Below are positions 23,148 through 34,280 of a DNA stretch of 64,000 bases, piece by piece (positions within the stretch are counted from its first letter, which is position 1; the number at the start of each line of letters is the position of its first letter). The notes under the pieces were generated by a model. The model worked only from the letters and a program-made list of their open reading frames with translations. It did no database searches and had not been told where the DNA came from. Where the stretch lies: the NCBI GenBank assembly GCA_026214975.1, contig CM047806.1, positions 97,115,811 to 97,179,810 on the forward strand, given 5' to 3'. Source of the DNA: Gentiana macrophylla. Taxonomy: Eukaryota; Streptophyta; Magnoliopsida; Gentianales; Gentianaceae. A program made the position numbers and the translations under genes.

Positions 23148-24605
23148 TGATGACGGTTAAAATAGTCTATCCTACGATATCAACTTTATATCCATTAAGA
23201 GCTAAAAATAGTTGTTTCGACCTATAAATATGAGCCATATGAGTTGAATATCATATGTCGGGTTCATGAGTCGAGAAATCTGCACTTAGCATTTATTTTC
23301 CCTATTTCGATATTATTTCATGCATTATTTGATTATTTTCAGGATTCAAAATATTGGGTTGAGCATCATGGACGAATCTGGAGTGGTCTGAACGAAAGGA
23401 TTTGGCCTAGGGTATTCCAGAACATTCCAAGCTAAGTCGGCAGAAGAAAAGGGATAAAATTTCCCTTGGTTTATCGAGGATGGGCATCGACTTGCCGAGG
23501 TTCCAAAATCATCCGAAACGCGTTTTCTTGGACCAGAGGTAGATCGAGGTGTTTCTAAGTCGGTTTAGGCAGCTATAAATAAGAGTCTTCGCCTCAGAAT
23601 TGAATGTAGCATTGGTAGCACACAACTACTAGCAATAAAAGTTCTCTTTATTTTATTATTTTATGAGTTCTGGTCAGGGAGACGGCGGAGTCGCCACCTA
23701 TGGAGAGATCCGAGGGAGATCTACACTCGTCTTCGAAGGTACGATTTTATGTATTTTCCAAGATGTAGATCTATCGTTGTTTTATTCTACTAGTATGTTT
23801 TAATTGCTTATTGAGTTTAATTATGACGTAGTTAGTTTATTTTACCCCTTGTTTTAATTTCTTATTTAGTTTAATTCGTTGGTGAAAAAATCATGGAATA
23901 GTGATTTCGTTCTTCAGATCTGCGATGGTCAATATAGCTAGATCTGAATACCTAGTAAATTACTAATTCATGATAATCGGCGCCAGCTACGTTCATCGAT
24001 AGATTTAATTTACATGTTAGTAGCCTGATCAACTATTTGCATGTCTTCGTAAAATTAGCATGAAATACAAATAGTGAAGTGTTAATTTTGACATTATCTT
24101 GATGGACCCTAGGAACGTGCTGATCAGTGTCGACAGCTGTCTAGGCGGGTTTGCGGTATGAGTTAGCGCTCAATATCGACAACTCTAGTTCTTTATGTGT
24201 ATGGGCTATTACGGACCAAGTAAGGATTGTAGCTTGAGTATAGATTGTCTACTACCATGGTCGGAGTAGATAGGGTTAGGAGTTATACCCGTAGCTGAAC
24301 AATGAATTAAAATTCACCAATGGGGAGGAATATTGCATGTGTGGGGGAAATAACTAATTACTCATAATTGAACTAATACATTAGATACTCTTGTTTGCTT
24401 TGTGAGAACTAGCATAGTATTGTTTGTTCGTGGCACCAGTTTTACTACCGTCTAGATTATAGTTGGTCGTAGACCATTAATTGTGACAAGCTCAATCTTG
24501 ATAATTATACGTTCTTACGAGTCTCTGTGGGATCGACCTTGACTCGCCCATACTCTACTATGATAGACCTAGTCCCATTGCTAGTAAGTGTTTTTCACGC
24601 GATCA
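23148..24605 (+). repeat. Athila-like 3' LTR
   Basis: Starts TGATGACGG and ends GCGATCA, so the ends are TGAT...ATCA, as in the other Athila LTRs here. Bases 23148-24257 are matched in inverted orientation by 1-1082. It has a TATA box at about 23573-23581 and a CTGTGGGATCGACC phrase at 24526-24539 often found near the end of Athila-type LTRs. To the right it joins copia LTR sequence (24606), the probable insertion target. Confidence 0.75.
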
Positions 24606-25152
24606 GTGATCAATTAGTTCATAACCAATATGAACTCGGCCGATCCATCAGTTTCTAGGATTAACAAATAAGGGGATTGTCTTTCTACTTCCCGCAGGAA
24701 GGAATGGATTCCATATCTGTGTGACACACACTCCTCACTCATTCCAGAATAGTGCCAACGTGAAAGTGATTCGGACCGCGCCTCTTAGCAATCCTTAACG
24801 AACACAACAAACCCTATCTTGAAACAAGTAGGAATCTGCAATCACTTCAAGATTTAGGTTAATCCATATGTGATCACGGTCCGAATCACTTTCACGTTGG
24901 CACTATTCTGGAATGAGTGAGAAGTGTGTGTCTCACAGATATGGAATCAATTCCTACCTGCGGGAAGAGAAAGACAATCCCCTTATTTGTTGATCCTGGA
25001 AACTGATCGATCGGCCGAGTTCATATTGGTTATGAACTAATTGATCACTAGTGGGTTGATGGTAAATAAGGATAAGATGTAATGAAGAAGGTTTACGGAA
25101 ATAATCCCGTTTCGTTACGGATAGTCTATGGAGGGTTAGTCTGTATGTAATG
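24606..25152. repeat. Inverted repeat of copia LTR fragments
   Basis: Bases 24606-24778 are complementary to 24877-25048 with few mismatches (arms about 172 bp, loop about 98 bp). Both arms are copies of the copia LTR segment 1910-2080. The right arm continues to 25152 with DNA matching the reverse complement of about 1795-1910. No terminal or target-site signs of a DNA transposon; it is two LTR pieces joined head to head. Confidence 0.9.
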
Positions 25153-25960
25153 ATAGGGAGCCATTTGGTAAGGTGTTAAACCATGTTTTTGCAGCCCCTC
25201 TCAAAGCAAACTGAAACATCATCAACTTGAGTGCCTCCTCGGTCACTCCATTATACTTCAATGTCGAGATTATTTGTAGGTAATTGTCCAAAAACTTATT
25301 AGGATCCTCATTCCTTTGCCCATAGAAAACCGCATTCTCACTGATAAGATTTATAACATTTTGCTTTGGTTCCATGTTGTTAGCATGGACAGCTGGAATT
25401 CTGATTGGGTTGTGGCCAGTCCCTTGGTATGGAGTAACCACATAATCTCTCGCTGAAACAAACCCTTGATTGGCAAAGGTGGGTCATTCTGCTGTCGTGA
25501 TTCAAGTATTCGATTAGCTTGAAGAAACCGATTCGTGCCGCTAATTGTTGAACCAATCAAGTAATCGCCGATTGTCCCGACTCAAAGTGCTTGTTGTTGA
25601 AGTTGTACATTCCTTTCCAAAGCGGGATTGAACAAATTCCTCCCATCTGTCCTTGCAACCAAAGGAGGATTTCTTTCACGTGGAGGAGGGGTGTTTAGAT
25701 GGCCCAATCCTCCAACTTGAGATGTATCATCACCATTCAACCTATCTCTTCCGGCTGGTCGCCATACTTTCTTCCTCTCAAGAAGAATCCAAGCTTCTTG
25801 TCCGTCCCACGGTGTCTGGCCGAGGCGATTTATCTTTTCCTCAATTGGCTTGCGTGCCTATCAATCTCCGGGTAAAAAGGCTCTAGAGGAGTCCCAGAAC
25901 TCCGGGTCATACACTGCAAGTCAAATCAAACAACAAGAAAACAATAAAAGAAAACGACCT
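25153..25960 (-). pseudogene. Athila gag N-terminal part, second (outer) copy
   Basis: Minus-strand frames carry the start of an Athila Gag: AVHANNMEPKQNVINLI, FYGQRNEDPNKFLDNYL, ISTLKYNGVTEEALKLMMFQ, FALRGAAKTWFNTLPNGS. The same text, with more damage, is at 37885-38640. It lies directly behind the PBS at 26007-26024 and stops at 25153, where copia LTR DNA begins. This is therefore the beginning of a second internal region attached to the 3' LTR of the Athila element. Frameshifts divide it. Confidence 0.85.
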
Positions 25961-26006
25961 AAGCCCAAGCTTTCGGTCAACTTTTGTGATATCAAAGCAT
26001 TGCCAA

Positions 26007-26024
26007 TCCCCGGCAACGGCGCCA
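26007..26024 (-). other. Primer binding site beside the left Athila LTR
   Basis: The minus strand reads TGGCGCCGTTGCCGGGGA, the perfect Athila-type primer site (tRNA-Asp type), 3 bp from the LTR end at 26028. Its presence beside a 3' LTR is unexpected for a simple element. Confidence 0.9.
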
Positions 26025-26027
26025 ACT

Positions 26028-27604
26028 TGATAAGCGGATTTTCTACGGTCCGGTCGATCAAGTAAAACTCAAACCTTAGCAAAATCTACTTTCTAACCGG
26101 CAAGGGACCGGTCGATTGCAGGATAGTGCTTTAGGAGTCCGAGGTCGAACCCACAGAGATTGGTTTTGAATACCACAATTGACTTAGTGCTCAGTTCAGG
26201 TCAAACAGATAGATATGAAGTTACACTATTGTATAAAAGAAAGATTACACTACTCGGAATTCTAAACAATTAAAGGAGGTATGGCTGAACTACATTTCAG
26301 CGGATTACTTTACCCTCAGAAAGAATGCCCCGGGAGTGTGCCTTACTCTACCTTGCCGTCTAACAATAACCCATAGAACAAACCCCGTATTGGAACTGGA
26401 CTTGATGACTAGGGCGTCAATCTAGTACACGGGTAGGTGTCGAACTACCTTTCAAGCTCAAAACTTCTACGGTCTCGAAACCCCGTTCCCACACGTCGCC
26501 GCAACATACATTTATAAGCTAAGTGTGTGCAATGGTGAACTAGGTGATCAATCTAGCTCAAAAACGATTCAAACAAGTTTCGAGAAATGGATTATTAATT
26601 AGAACGTTTATTTACGCACTACACTACCTCCCGGTTCATCAATCTAACGGCGTTTCACCCGCCTTCACATAGTTCAACCATACAAGGAATCTAGCTACTC
26701 ATAATCGAATCTAAGCAATAAAAACGGAAGAAAAACATCACAACAACAATAGAATAACAAAAGAACATACTTACTTTACTCAACTTGAAGGAGATGCCAA
26801 ATGTGCTTACAAAAGATCGAATTTTTGTCAAGTGAAAAGTTACGGATCGAAGCTAAAAGTTAGTAGATCAAAGAGGGGATTGAAAGAGGATTCTAATGAT
26901 ATATAACACTTAGTCTAGCTCTAAAAGACGAAGAAAATCGCCCAAAATCTCCAAAACTATCTAATATTATCGCCCCTTCTTTTTCTACTTGGCTGCTGTG
27001 AGAAAATGAGCAAATTATATAGAAAAGCCTCTCGTCCGTCCGGATGTCCTCAATGTCCGGCCGGACTGTTCTTGATTCTCCAGGTGTCCGGACGGATGCA
27101 TAGATGTCCGTCCGGATGACATGCTCTTGTCCGTCCGGATGCTTCCTCTGTCCGTCCGGATGATTCTCTGTCCGTCCGGATGGGTTCTTCATCAAATTTT
27201 TCTCAAAACTGTGAGTTAGCCGTCCGGACACAACACCTTGTCCGTCCGGACAGCCATTTGTAGCCATAATCTTCACTTTTCCACCTTCAACCTCCGTGTT
27301 TTCGCCTCGGGCACGTCTAAACTTCATACTTCTCGTCTTTCAGGCTCTCGAGACACCCTAGTCCTGCATCCATATAAAAACAACACGAAAACGTATAACC
27401 CCGCAAACTACGGGTGCTCGGGAAAAATGAGTATAAAATGCTAAAATAAGGTCGAGTTTACGGAAAACCGATACCACTACTCGCCGCAATAAATCCTCAT
27501 TTAATACTCAAGATAGGGTCTAAACTCACCCAAAACATGCCAAAAATGTGATAATCGTGGGTTGAATCAGATAGAAAATGTACTATAAAAGTTGGTTCCC
27601 ATCA
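26028..27604 (-). repeat. Athila 3' LTR (left copy)
   Basis: 1577-bp LTR with ends TGATAAG...CCCATCA (+ strand). It matches 38745-40295 over its full length with scattered substitutions and short indels. On the element strand, U3 contains an array of the motif TCCGTCCGGA/TCCGGACGGA (27035-27250), directly followed by a TATA-like box (27014-27022). The polypurine-like AAGTGTGAGGTGG abuts its start (27605-27617), and a PBS abuts its other end. Confidence 0.92.
27035..27250. promoter_or_regulatory. GC-rich 10-bp motif array upstream of LTR TATA box
   Basis: TCCGTCCGGA begins at 27035, 27107, 27130, 27151, 27171 and 27241 (+ strand). In addition there is one reverse-oriented TCCGGACGGA near 27087 and near-matches (TCCGGCCGGA, CCGTCCGGA). 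Spacing is 20-24 bp in the densest part. In element direction the array ends about 13-20 bp before the TATA-like box. The repeated, TATA-adjacent layout suggests an enhancer array; this is inference. Confidence 0.6.
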
Positions 27605-27617
27605 CCACCTCACACTT
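27605..27617 (-). other. Polypurine tract of the Athila element
   Basis: The minus strand reads AAGTGTGAGGTGG immediately before the LTR start TGATGGG. The same 13-mer recurs at 28363-28375 (followed by GGGGAG), and a related AAGTGGGGGGGAG is at 28925-28937, so duplicated polypurine-like tracts lie inside the 3' region. Confidence 0.75.
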
Positions 27618-29382
27618 AGCCTTTACTCGCCCTCGAGTAAATTAGGCGCTCAAACAATACCAAGGAATCAACTTTACGGTACATGCATGCATTTCAAAAT
27701 ATCGAGGTGAAAAGAACTTAGTTAAGTGAATGTATTACTTTGACTCTACTAGATCATGACACGGAGTGAGTGTGTGTTGAATGACGACGACTCATGCTTA
27801 ATACGATTTCGGGTTGGGAAATACCGGACAAATGACTTTACACAATCCTGCCCTTCCTAGAAACTCCACTAATCAGGACTAACCAAGGTTAAACACGGTC
27901 CAAACAGGACTTGAATGGTTATAACGTTAGGCTAAGGTAAATTCGGTTAGTCGGTGGGTAATTTGGGAAACTGGAGAAAAGAAATACGAGTGAACATAAT
28001 CCAAACACGTACCACGTCTTCTTTACCAAACAAACCCACCAAACTCCTTTTTAATCAATTTCAACACTTTGGGGACTATAGGACACTAAGATACCCGAAT
28101 TCATTACCAAACTCGACTATGTTTCAAGTGTCGTGAGATGAGCTCGAATACTTAGTATCTATCTGACTATCCCAATTCTAACATCATCATTGCTTTAAGC
28201 TCCTTGCTTTTTCAACCCTTTATTTCTATATACAGCACAATTATTTGATTTTTAATTTTTTTTTGAAATGAAAACCGAGCATCCAGCCCCACTGATCTCC
28301 TCCTCTCTTTATAGCTCCAAAACTGAGGAAACAAAAACCCGACTCAAAAACAACAACTCCCCCCACCTCACACTTGCCTTGGCAAGTGTGGTTTAACAAT
28401 AGACTAAGTCCACTCGTAGGGTCAAATGAAGGGAATGTGACCAAAATACGGCTCAAGGGTAGGTTTCTGACTAAGTAACGAAACGGCTATAAAGCGAATG
28501 GTGGTCAGACCATTCTATCAAAGCTGAGAGGGGCTACGAAGGTCAAACATTCGGCTCAGCTTATTTGGCTAAAGTAGGTCAAAAAGAACGCCAAAACTGC
28601 CATCCGTGTTCCTACCAAGGCCAATCCTTCTATTTCGCTCGAAACTAGGGGTACAAGTGTGTAAAGTAATCGTGATAAGCAAAAAACGTCGTCAAACGTG
28701 TACTAAAAAGTGTTCCGTATCATGACAATAAAGACTCACTGTGAGACATTCACAAAACTAAAGACCTTTCACCACTCAATTGTGAACATCATGCATATAA
28801 CGTGGTGTTAACATCTTGGAAAATTTTGAAAAACGGCCTAAAAATCGACTCGGGAACGAGTAAAAACCAAGTTTATCACATCACGGCATAATACTTTTAA
28901 GAACAAACGAATAAGCTAAGTTGTCTCCCCCCCACTTAAGTGAAGCACCGTCCTCGGTGTGTGAACAAGAAGGAAAAAGAAAGACTTAGCTTATGAGCCT
29001 GGCAAAACGGCGCGATCAAGTCCCGTAACGGTCGTGAAAGTAGTCCATCCCGAATCCCTAGTCATTGAAAAACATCCAAGAAATACATGCACGGGACATG
29101 GTCCGCGTGCCAAAGCATATAATATGGGGGATTCCGGGGATAATAAAAAAAACGACCTCATCACGTCAGAAAACTTGAACAAGTAAGTCACAAAGATAGT
29201 CAAATATGATTCAAATATACAATAGCAGCCAATCCACAAATCCAAGAAAAGTCACAGAAAGTATGAAAAGGTGAAAAAGTAGCAACAAAGTCATCTCAAA
29301 ACAACTAGAAAGATAGGGGACAAGTCCAATAAAAACAGGAAGTCACAATCTAAGGAACGACGCAAAAGGAACAGCATAAACT
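27618..29382 (-). other. Athila 3' non-coding region
   Basis: Between the third ORF and the 3' LTR. No coding region is supported; short frames in either strand are low-complexity. Notable contents are the two extra polypurine-like tracts at 28358-28375 and 28925-28941. Confidence 0.6.
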
Positions 29383-31050
29383 CTACGCGCTCGTCTGATC
29401 CTCAGATGTAGGTGGTACTGTGCCTGCAGCATCTGTAGACGTAGTAGGAGGAGCCTCAGAAGTCGAAACTGGAGTGGCCTGAGATGTCGGAGCTGGAGCA
29501 GTCTGAGAGGGGCCAGCCTCATCCACTGGAGCAGACGCAGCAGCTCTAAAAGCCGTCTCAACCGCATCCTCCTCGAGACAAATCGCTATGGCCTCCTCAA
29601 GAACCGGTGCAAACTCGTAAGATCGTGTGTCTAAGGAAAGCTCTGGCATAGCCGGTACAAGTGTCCCAAGTGCCTGCAAACCCTGAATAACTGTGTTCAT
29701 CTGCACCCTCTGTCGGTCTAACATCTGACGCACCCCATCCATCAACAGATAACGATTTCGAGCAGCGATGGGGATGGTAGGAATGAAACCTGATGCAGTC
29801 TCCTCTACTGGCTCGGTAACCGGACCCTGAACCCTTGGCTCTACTGGCTCACTTTCACCCTCGACAGGTAACTTCCCCGGGCCCGACTCGTGCTGAGGAC
29901 TTAAGGAAACGGGCTTCTTCAGATATCGCTCATCCTCGCATACTCCTTCACCCCGCTTGTAAACACAGCCCATTCAACAGATGAATACACATGAGCTTCG
30001 TACGTTGATCCTTTCGATTTCTGGTAAGCTCTATGTATAAAACCCGGCCAACATCAATCGGTAACTCAAAGTGTAACGCATACAGCATCGCCAAATCTAT
30101 CATGATGAACTTGTGAAAATTATCCTTTGGAAGTAGGCGATTCTGTACAAACCGAGCCTTAACCTTCCAGTTCCGAGAAAAATTAGTCGTCTTAAGCATA
30201 TACCGGACATTTGTGACCCCACTGGCTCTCATGGACCAAGGAATCTTAGGGCTGATTGCTAACCGAAGCTCCTCAAACGGATCCTCTCCCGTGTCTTGCT
30301 TCTCCTTTATAACATCCAAGTAATCCGTAGTGACAACCGGGGCCTTATAAAAGGCAGAAATAGCCTCAGCGGTGAAGGGCACATCCACATTCCTAACTCG
30401 AACGACACCCGTGTCTAGGTCCACCTCACTCAAATTGGCCAAAAACTCCCGGGACAACGTGTAATTCGGTTTCCTCATCCGGTACTTTGACAAAATCAAC
30501 CCACTTCCGCTTTATCAGATTGTCCCTAAAGCTCTTCTCAACCTTTTCCATGTCGACCTCCTTTCTAGGATCTCTCTACCTTTAAACCGCATCCTAAAAG
30601 CCGCCCCGCACTATCATTAACGAACCTCTCTCGATAAGGCACAACTCCCCCAGTGTGCCTTCCTAGCCGCAGCCTTTCAAATCAAACTCGAGCCTCTCTC
30701 GGAGTCACCACTTGACCTCCCGGGCTGTCCTAACCTCACTAGGTCGCTTCAACCGGCACTTGCACCCACAGCTTGGTTCAAGCGTCTGAGACTTGGCCTG
30801 CCTCGGTTCTACCAAAGGTACCTCCTCATCATCGTAATCATCGCCTCAAATCCCCATCGCCTCATCTACCGATCTCCATACAAGGGCCTTTTCTAGCCTC
30901 TCTAACAGTGTCTACTCTCCTGCCTCCACCTATGACTAAAGGCTTATTCAACGAATCAACCGGAATATCCTCAAACCTTTTCTTTTTCTGAGGGGGTTCT
31001 ACAAATTTTCCCTTACCCTTTCCAAATGTAAACTTGACCTTAGGACTCAT
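29383..31050 (-). pseudogene. Athila third ORF in env position (plant transposon protein)
   Basis: ATG at 31050 opens MSPKVKFTFGKGKGKF with a basic PPQKKKRF stretch (possible nuclear signal). This frame stops at 30862. Further frames give a central domain (30499-29948) with LSREFLANLSEVDLDTGVV, VPFTAEAISAFYKAP, MIDLAMLYALHFELPIDVGR, resembling the putative plant transposon protein domain that Athila elements carry behind integrase. A frameshift at about 29960 leads to a C-terminal part with RYLLMDGVRQMLDRQRVQMN (helical) and a Ser/Thr/Pro/Ala-rich tail ending at 29383. No signal peptide or membrane segment is seen, so the env name is positional only. Function unknown. Confidence 0.7.
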
Positions 31051-32066
31051 TCTCACACAATCGAACCACAAAGAATCCACCACAAACAACACAATCAACA
31101 CAATCAACCCAAAACCGCAATCCAAAACCGTAATCCAAAATAACCGAAACCAACAACCAAACCAGCCCAAAACAACCATGCACACGTACCCACAACACCC
31201 AACACCGCCAACAACAACAATGCAACAACCAAAACGAGAAAAAGAACAAAATCAGTAAAAGCTCGATCGAGGCTCGACTCGAAAATCGACCCCGAGAAAA
31301 AAGTTGAAAAAAACTCAAAAAGGTTTGTTGACACTTACCAAAATCGGTGTTAGGAGTGCAATGGTGCAGTCGGAATCCCCGAACGATCCACGAATGGGCC
31401 AAAAATCGGATTTTTGTAGCGGAGCAAAATGAAAGTGAAATCGCTGATTCTCCAAAACGAGCGTTTGTTTGACGATTTTGGTTGGAGAATCGAAGAGAGG
31501 GAGTGGTAAGGTGATTATAGCAACGAGAATGGATGAAAACGGTGAAGAAATGAGGATTTGGTGGTTTGGGGAGAGGGGGGATCGGCTTGCGGTTCGTGAA
31601 TGTTTGAAGAGAAATGAAGGGAATGGTGAAGAAGATCGGTGGTTATAGGGGGTTGAGAGTGTGTCCGGACGGATAGTTTTTCGGGACCGACGGACAGGGA
31701 AGAACTGTCCGGACGGATGGAAAAGATGTCCGGACGGACAAGTAGTCTGCCCAGCCAATGTAAAAACCAGTAAGATATCCGGACGGATGGGTATGTTTGC
31801 CGTCCGGACAGGGGTAAAAACAGGGGAAAAATGATTTTTAGCATGAAGGCCCCTCGGATCATCCGGACTCAATCCTCAACACCAAAACACAGCAAAACAA
31901 GTTCAAAACCAGTAAAAACACAGGAAATGATGGGTTGCCTCCCACCGAGCGCCTTTGTTTTATGTCGTTGGCTCGACATAGTGACTTATACTATATCGGT
32001 TTTTTCAAGATTATACTACCGATACGAGCGAGGAAAACGAGATGTAGAAAGAAAACGAACGGTGAG
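31051..32066 (-). promoter_or_regulatory. Spacer between Athila pol and third ORF with motif array
   Basis: No coding region; the + strand is A/C-rich from 31070 to 31250. At 31664-31821 the motif TCCGGACGGA occurs four times exactly, plus variants (CCGTCCGGACAGG, ACCGACGGACAGG). In the direction of the third ORF it is followed by a TATA-like CCCTATAACC at 31641-31650. The layout copies that of the LTR (array, then TATA). A transcript starting about 31615 would have a leader of about 565 nt before ATG 31050. Promoter function is inferred. Confidence 0.5.
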
Positions 32067-33349
32067 TTATAAGGTGAAGATGTCATGCATTGGAGTCCAT
32101 GACAGGACTAAACACTTGGCTTCCTCTATCTTAGGATCCTCCAAAATCACCACTTCGAGAGCTTCATCAAACGGCAACTTTTCATATTTCTTCAAACGGA
32201 GGCCATTTGTGATTGAAGTCCCATGCTTGGGGTGCTTTATGTCTACAGCCCCTAAGTCAAAAATCCTCTCAACTGTGTAAGGTCCCGACCATCGAGACTT
32301 CAACTTTCCCGGAAAAAGATGCAAACGAGTATCATACAACAGAACCTCATCTCCTACCTCAAACTTCTTCGGCTTTATCAATTGATCGTGGAGAAACTTG
32401 GTTTTCTCTTTGTATCGTGCCGAACAATCATAGGCTAGTAGTCGAAACTCCTCCAATTCAACTAACTGAGACATCCTTCTCTCTCCACTAAGAGTCTCGT
32501 CCATATTTAACTCTTTAATAGCCCAATGCGCTCTATGCTCAACTTCCACTGGTAAGTGGCACGTTTTTCCAAAGACAATCATGTACGGCAACATACCAAT
32601 TGGAGTCTTGAATGCGGTTCTGTGAGCCCAAAGAGCGTCATCCAACTTTTTAGACCAACTCTTAGAATTTCTATCAACAGTTCGTTCAAGAATCCTTTTA
32701 ATACCTCGGTTTGAAACCTCCACTTGACCACTCGTTTGAGGGTGATAAGCCGTCCCCAACTTATGAGTCACCCCATACTTAAGAAGTAACTTATCTAAGT
32801 CTCTATTCGCAAAATGAGTGCCATTGTCAGAAATGATAGTTCTAGGTACTCCAAACCGTGTGAAAATGAACTTTTTTAGAAACTTAATGACCACGTGTAC
32901 ATCATATTAGCTGGGTTGCAATCGCTTCCACCCACTTCGAGACGTAATCACAAGCTACCAAAATGAACTTGTTGCCAAAAGAAGAAGGATAGGGTCCCAC
33001 AAAGTCAATTCCCCAAACGCCGAAAACCTCACAAACAATGATAGGTCGTTGAGGCATCTCATTTTTCTTAGAAATTCTCCCGAACGCTGACACGCGTCCC
33101 AGTTTTTACATAAGCGTAGGCATCCTTAAAAATTGTCGGCCAATATAGCCCGCTTTGCAAAACCTTCAATGCGGTCCTTTGTCCCGAGAAATGGCCACCG
33201 CCTCTATCATGGCGTATGGATAACACGCCAATCTCTCGCCCTCGCTTATTCCTCTCCTCGAGCGCCATCAAGACACAATCGAAACAAGTAGGATCCTCCC
33301 AAACGAAGTATCTAGCTTCACTCACTAACTTCCTCCTCTCGATTCTCAT
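32067..33349 (-). pseudogene. Athila integrase (minus strand)
   Basis: Three frames read in sequence. First, 33349-33068 carries the zinc domain ([34 protein letters not shown]) with its distal Cys pair lost in a frame change. Second, 33093-32902 carries the core start [13 protein letters not shown] (Asp) and [10 protein letters not shown]. Third, after a shift at about 32905, an unbroken 275-codon frame (32894-32067) has [18 protein letters not shown] (Asp), [16 protein letters not shown] (Glu), [18 protein letters not shown] and the C-terminal [15 protein letters not shown]. The catalytic triad is complete. Two frameshifts inactivate it unless they are sequencing errors. Confidence 0.92.
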
Positions 33350-33399
33350 CTAACTCCGACTGATAAATCCACTTTCCGTAATTCACTATCGGTGCAAAC

Positions 33400-34280
33400 C
33401 ACGGAGCTCCTCATTTCCTTTCTTCTTCGTAAAATTCCCTCGCTTTTCCTGTAAATATAGTGTCTACAACAAAAAGTCGCCATCCGAAAACAAGTCATCT
33501 ATTTCAACCCTTTCGATTAGTCACCTCAACTCGCTCAATCCGACTAAGATGATCGGCTACCACATTCTCACAACCTTTACGGTTTTTAATTTCCACATCA
33601 AACTCTTGAAGGAGCAAGATCCATCTCAACAAACGCGGTTTCGCATCCTTCTTAGCGAACAAATATTGCAATGCGGAATGGTCGGTATGGACAATCACTT
33701 TAGACCACACCGTATAGGATCTAAACTTGTCGAAAGCAAAACTACCGCCAAAGAATTCTTTCTCATCGTAGTGTAGTTATGTTGAGCCGGATTCAAGGTG
33801 TGATCGCATAATAAATCGGTCGAAACAACTTATCCATCGCTTGTCCTAACACTCGCTCCCTATCGCCAAATCGCTAGCATCGCACATGACCTCAAACTCT
33901 TGCTCCCAATTTGGAGCTATCAAAATAGGAGCCTCACTCAAAAGTTTCTTAATCTCCTAGAAAGCTTCCACACACACATCATCAAAAGTCACATTTACTC
34001 CCTTCTTCAATCTAGAGGTAAGAGGTGTAGCCTTTTGGGCAAACTTAGGGATAAATCTACGATAAAACCCCGCATGTCCCAAGAAAGATCTTAACGCTTT
34101 TCAAACTAGTAGGCATAGGCAACCTAGAAATAGCATCTACCTTAGCCCTATCAACCTCTATCCCTCAAATTTGAACCTTATGACCTAGGACAATTCCTCG
34201 CCACCATAAAATGACACTTCTCCCGGGCTTCAAAATCAAATCGGTCTCCTCACACCTAGCGAGCACCCTATCTATATTAG
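33400..34280 (-). pseudogene. Athila RNase H region
   Basis: The clearest part, 33710-33504, reads [47 protein letters not shown], the end of a Ty3/gypsy RNase H with the catalytic Asp in HTDH. Upstream, in other frames (about 33900-33840), the FEVMCDASD strand can be recognised. Several frame changes separate these, so the enzyme is dead. Confidence 0.8.

Noticed and set aside
31040..31402. Hydrophobic minus-strand frames resembling membrane segments
   Set aside because: They are the antisense reading of an A/C-rich simple stretch upstream of the third ORF; no protein evidence.
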